Shown: in pieces, positions 19,820 through 21,584 of the stretch
How positions within the stretch are numbered: position 1 is the first letter of the stretch
How the letters are laid out: each line of letters opens with the position of its first letter
DNA from: a virus
Reading direction: 5' to 3' (one strand)
Virus record (IMG/VR): IMGVR_UViG_3300045107_000856
Location: 1-21,584 of that record
DNA: 21,584 nt
The notes under the pieces: model-generated
Told to the model about the DNA's origin: nothing
The model's input: the letters and a program-made list of their open reading frames with translations, nothing else
Database searches by the model: none
Made by a program: the position numbers and the translations under genes

Positions 19820-20680
19820 TTGAGTGATTTACTGCGGCTTGAATACATACCATTATCTAAAATACGGCAGTGGGATAAAAACCCCAAACTACACGATATT
19901 GGGGCGATTGTCACGTCTATCGAGCGATATGGGTTTATCGACCCGCCAAAGTTCGATCCCACGCTCAATGATGGTGAGGGCGGACTAGTCTATGGAAACG
20001 GGCGCGAAGAGGCCCTCGCGTGGATGGCACGCCACGGTCGGCCAGTACCGCGAGGCATTGCCATTGATCCACAAAATGGTGAATGGTGTGTGCCAATTAT
20101 CTTTGGCGTTGATGCTGAATCACAGATAACTGCAACGATGCTCGCCATCGACCACAACAACCTCGTCCTCGCCGGCGGGAACTTCACCGCCGCCGACTAC
20201 GCCAGAGCCTGGGGGCCGGGCTATGCCGCCATTCTGCAGGACACCCAGCGAGCTGGCCAGCTCCCCGTGTCCGTCGACACCGACGACATTGAAAGCATCT
20301 TGGCCGACGCCGGCGTCACCTCGAACGACAGCAGCCGAGACGCCCAGCTCGACGAAGGAGAGAGCCGGGGCAGCCTCTTGGAATTGGCCCAGATCGCCAG
20401 GGCCGAGCCACGCCATAAGCCCCTACGCGGCCAGGTGTGGCACCTCGGTGACCACCTGCTGATCATTGCCGACGTCTACACCGATTGGGCACTCTGGGCG
20501 CCCCATCTCACAACCGACCGCGATGTATTCCTGCCCTACCCCGGCCCCTTTGTCTGCTTTTCCGAGCTGTCATTGGAGCGCCGGCTCGTCATGGTCCAGC
20601 CCGACTACTACGTCGCCGGCCACATGATCGACGAGTGGGAAAACATTCATGGGGAGGGCAGCATTGTCGAACCTGATTAG
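19820..20680 (+). CDS. Chimeric ParB-like protein (second, intact copy)
   Basis: This 286-residue protein starts at TTG with AGGTGA 4 nt upstream. Residues 1-107 form the imported ParB-N-like domain: LEYIPLSKIRQWDKNPKLHD, VYGNGREEALAWMARHG, RGIAIDPQNGEWCVPIIFGVD. From LAIDHNN (108) onward codon use is native. The C-terminal part (about 200-286) reads LRGQVWHLGDHLLIIADVY...FLPYPGPFVCF...LVMVQPDYYVAGHMID. It resembles the methyltransferase domain often fused to phage ParB-N domains ('W.LG.H.L..gDs'), but PYPG stands where DPPY would be, so it is probably not an active methylase. It overlaps the downstream TGT-like gene. A DpdB-like partner role is inferred. Confidence 0.75.
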   Translation: MSDLLRLEYIPLSKIRQWDKNPKLHDIGAIVTSIERYGFIDPPKFDPTLNDGEGGLVYGNGREEALAWMARHGRPVPRGIAIDPQNGEWCVPIIFGVDAESQITATMLAIDHNNLVLAGGNFTAADYARAWGPGYAAILQDTQRAGQLPVSVDTDDIESILADAGVTSNDSSRDAQLDEGESRGSLLELAQIARAEPRHKPLRGQVWHLGDHLLIIADVYTDWALWAPHLTTDRDVFLPYPGPFVCFSELSLERRLVMVQPDYYVAGHMIDEWENIHGEGSIVEPD

Positions 20681-21584
20681 AACCGGCGGCGGGCGCTACG
20701 ACCCCACCGACAAACCGCTCTACTTTATTAGCTCGAACACCGACCGGCTACGCCAGGCAGGGCCGATGCACGATTCGATCCTTGTCGCAGTCAACGAATT
20801 GCGCGGCGAAAAGGACCGTCAGATCGTCCAAGGCTTTTTCGCCGGCGGCGCAAAGATTCTGCTCGACTCGGGTATCTTCAACCTGGGTATGCAGCACGGC
20901 CGCGCCCACGACCTGGGGTTCTACGAGGTCTTGCAGCTCGCCCCCGAGCAGATCGACGGCTTTGGCAAGCTAGAGGACGCCTACACCCAGCTCGTCACCG
21001 CCTACGCCGATCAGCTCTGGGGCTACGTCGAACTCGACCAAGGCGGGATGCACAACAAGATCCGAATGCGGGCCAAGTTCGAGGCCAAAGGGCTGCGCCC
21101 CATCCCTGTCTACCACCCGTTGGTGGATGACCCGTCATACTTCGACTACCTCGGCCAGCGCTACGATCGGATCTGTATCGCCAACGTCGTCCAAAGCCCG
21201 ATCGAGGTCCGCCGCCGCATTCTCGCCACCGTTTGGGAGAAAAAGCGGCGCTACCCCGAGCTATGGGTCCATGTCCTCGGCTACACCCCCGACCCCCTGC
21301 TCAGCGCCTACCCCTTCGAGAGCGCCGACAGCTCGACCTTTTTGGCCGCCATGCGGTGGGGCCTTGCCCTTGACCGCGCCTTTGGCAAGCCGCTCGACCT
21401 CCGGCGTGGCTTTGTGCCGGGGCTGCTCTCCGAGGGCGTCAGCCAGGATCACCCACGCGGCAACAACAAAGCCACCCGGCTCGCCGGGATGCTCTCCGAC
21501 GCCCAAGAGCGCATATGGTCCCATAGCCTCCACCGGCTCGACGAACTCGGCGCCCCCTATAACCCACCACTACAGGAGGAATAG
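20664..21584 (+). CDS. TGT/DpdA-like transglycosylase family protein, candidate DNA-modifying enzyme
   Basis: This 306-residue protein has motifs of phage homologues of tRNA-guanine transglycosylase and DpdA: ILLDSGIF (65-72), LWGYVELDQGG (118-128), GLRPIPVYHPL (143-153), RICIANVV (169-176), LWVHVLGYTPDPLL (200-213) and FESADSSTFLAAMRWG (218-233). The paired aspartates in LDSG and VELD, and the DSS segment, are in the order expected for this TIM-barrel family. DpdA enzymes exchange guanine for a 7-deazaguanine base in DNA. TTG at 20664 is preferred because GGGGAGGG lies 6 nt upstream; ATG 20649 is an alternative. It overlaps the ParB-like gene by 17 nt and ends at the window edge. Confidence 0.6.
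   Translation: MSNLIRTGGGRYDPTDKPLYFISSNTDRLRQAGPMHDSILVAVNELRGEKDRQIVQGFFAGGAKILLDSGIFNLGMQHGRAHDLGFYEVLQLAPEQIDGFGKLEDAYTQLVTAYADQLWGYVELDQGGMHNKIRMRAKFEAKGLRPIPVYHPLVDDPSYFDYLGQRYDRICIANVVQSPIEVRRRILATVWEKKRRYPELWVHVLGYTPDPLLSAYPFESADSSTFLAAMRWGLALDRAFGKPLDLRRGFVPGLLSEGVSQDHPRGNNKATRLAGMLSDAQERIWSHSLHRLDELGAPYNPPLQEE

Larger units (their letters stand above)
19096..20140. mobile_element. HNH homing insert carrying a replacement N-terminus for the ParB-like gene
   Basis: The insert holds the minus-strand HNH gene, a 76-nt AT-rich divergent promoter region, and codons 1-107 of a second ParB-like N-terminus. Base composition shifts at both edges. Aligning the two protein copies shows the original reads '...SRLMAER' up to 19095, while the second copy reads '...SQITATM' and then 'LAIDHNNL' from 20141, where GC-rich native codon use resumes. 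Removing 19096-20140 restores a continuous frame from copy 1 into the C-terminal part. The edges are inferred to within a few bases, and no target-site duplication is visible. Confidence 0.75.

Noticed and set aside
1-21584. CRISPR array, integrase or insertion sequence
   Set aside because: No regular direct repeats with spacers, no recombinase motifs and no IS-type terminal repeats were found. The only mobile gene is the HNH insert.

Overview
The window is part of the genome of a tailed double-stranded DNA bacteriophage, or a prophage of one. The evidence is a complete HK97-type head module (portal-MuF fusion, prohead protease, major capsid protein, head-tail connectors), a lysis cassette and dense arrays of small early genes. 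Base composition is GC-rich and third codon positions are mostly G or C. The octamer GCGATCGC recurs more often than composition alone would give. The host cannot be fixed from the sequence. No integrase, terminase, tail tape-measure or DNA polymerase gene lies in the window.

Layout. Positions 12540 down to 1 are a late, minus-strand operon. In transcription order it holds an amidase endolysin, a membrane-anchored coiled-coil protein, a secreted RlpA-like beta-barrel protein, a holin-like protein, three small appendage-type structural proteins, a LamG-repeat fibre-like protein, portal-MuF, two small proteins and an intrinsic terminator. These are followed by the prohead protease, major capsid protein, a beta-sandwich structural protein, a head-tail connector, an HK97-gp10-like protein, a tail-terminator-like protein and a small unknown. 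Lysis and fibre genes therefore come before the head genes, and no terminase precedes the portal.

Positions 12541-12747 are a divergent control region. A good minus-strand promoter feeds a leader of about 50 nt with three mutually exclusive pairing segments, one of which contains the endolysin ribosome-binding site. On the plus strand begins the first of four near-identical 52-bp promoter repeats (12657, 14101, 15216, 16533). Each drives a short cassette of small early genes. Three of the four cassettes end in an intrinsic terminator; none was found after the P3 cassette. A putative independent small RNA with tRNA-like ends sits at 13893-14064 between its own extended -10 promoter and a terminator.

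Positions 18660-21584 carry a ParB-like gene and a gene resembling the TGT/DpdA family of 7-deazaguanine transglycosylases. Together they suggest a DNA-hypermodification module. The ParB-like gene has been invaded by an AT-richer insert of about 1.05 kb. The insert holds an HNH/NUMOD endonuclease gene on the minus strand plus a divergent second copy of the ParB-like N-terminus. That second copy fuses in frame to the original gene's remaining 3' part, so the original 5' part is left as a fragment. Two other early or late genes show probable frame disruptions (15513-15973 and 10825-11240).
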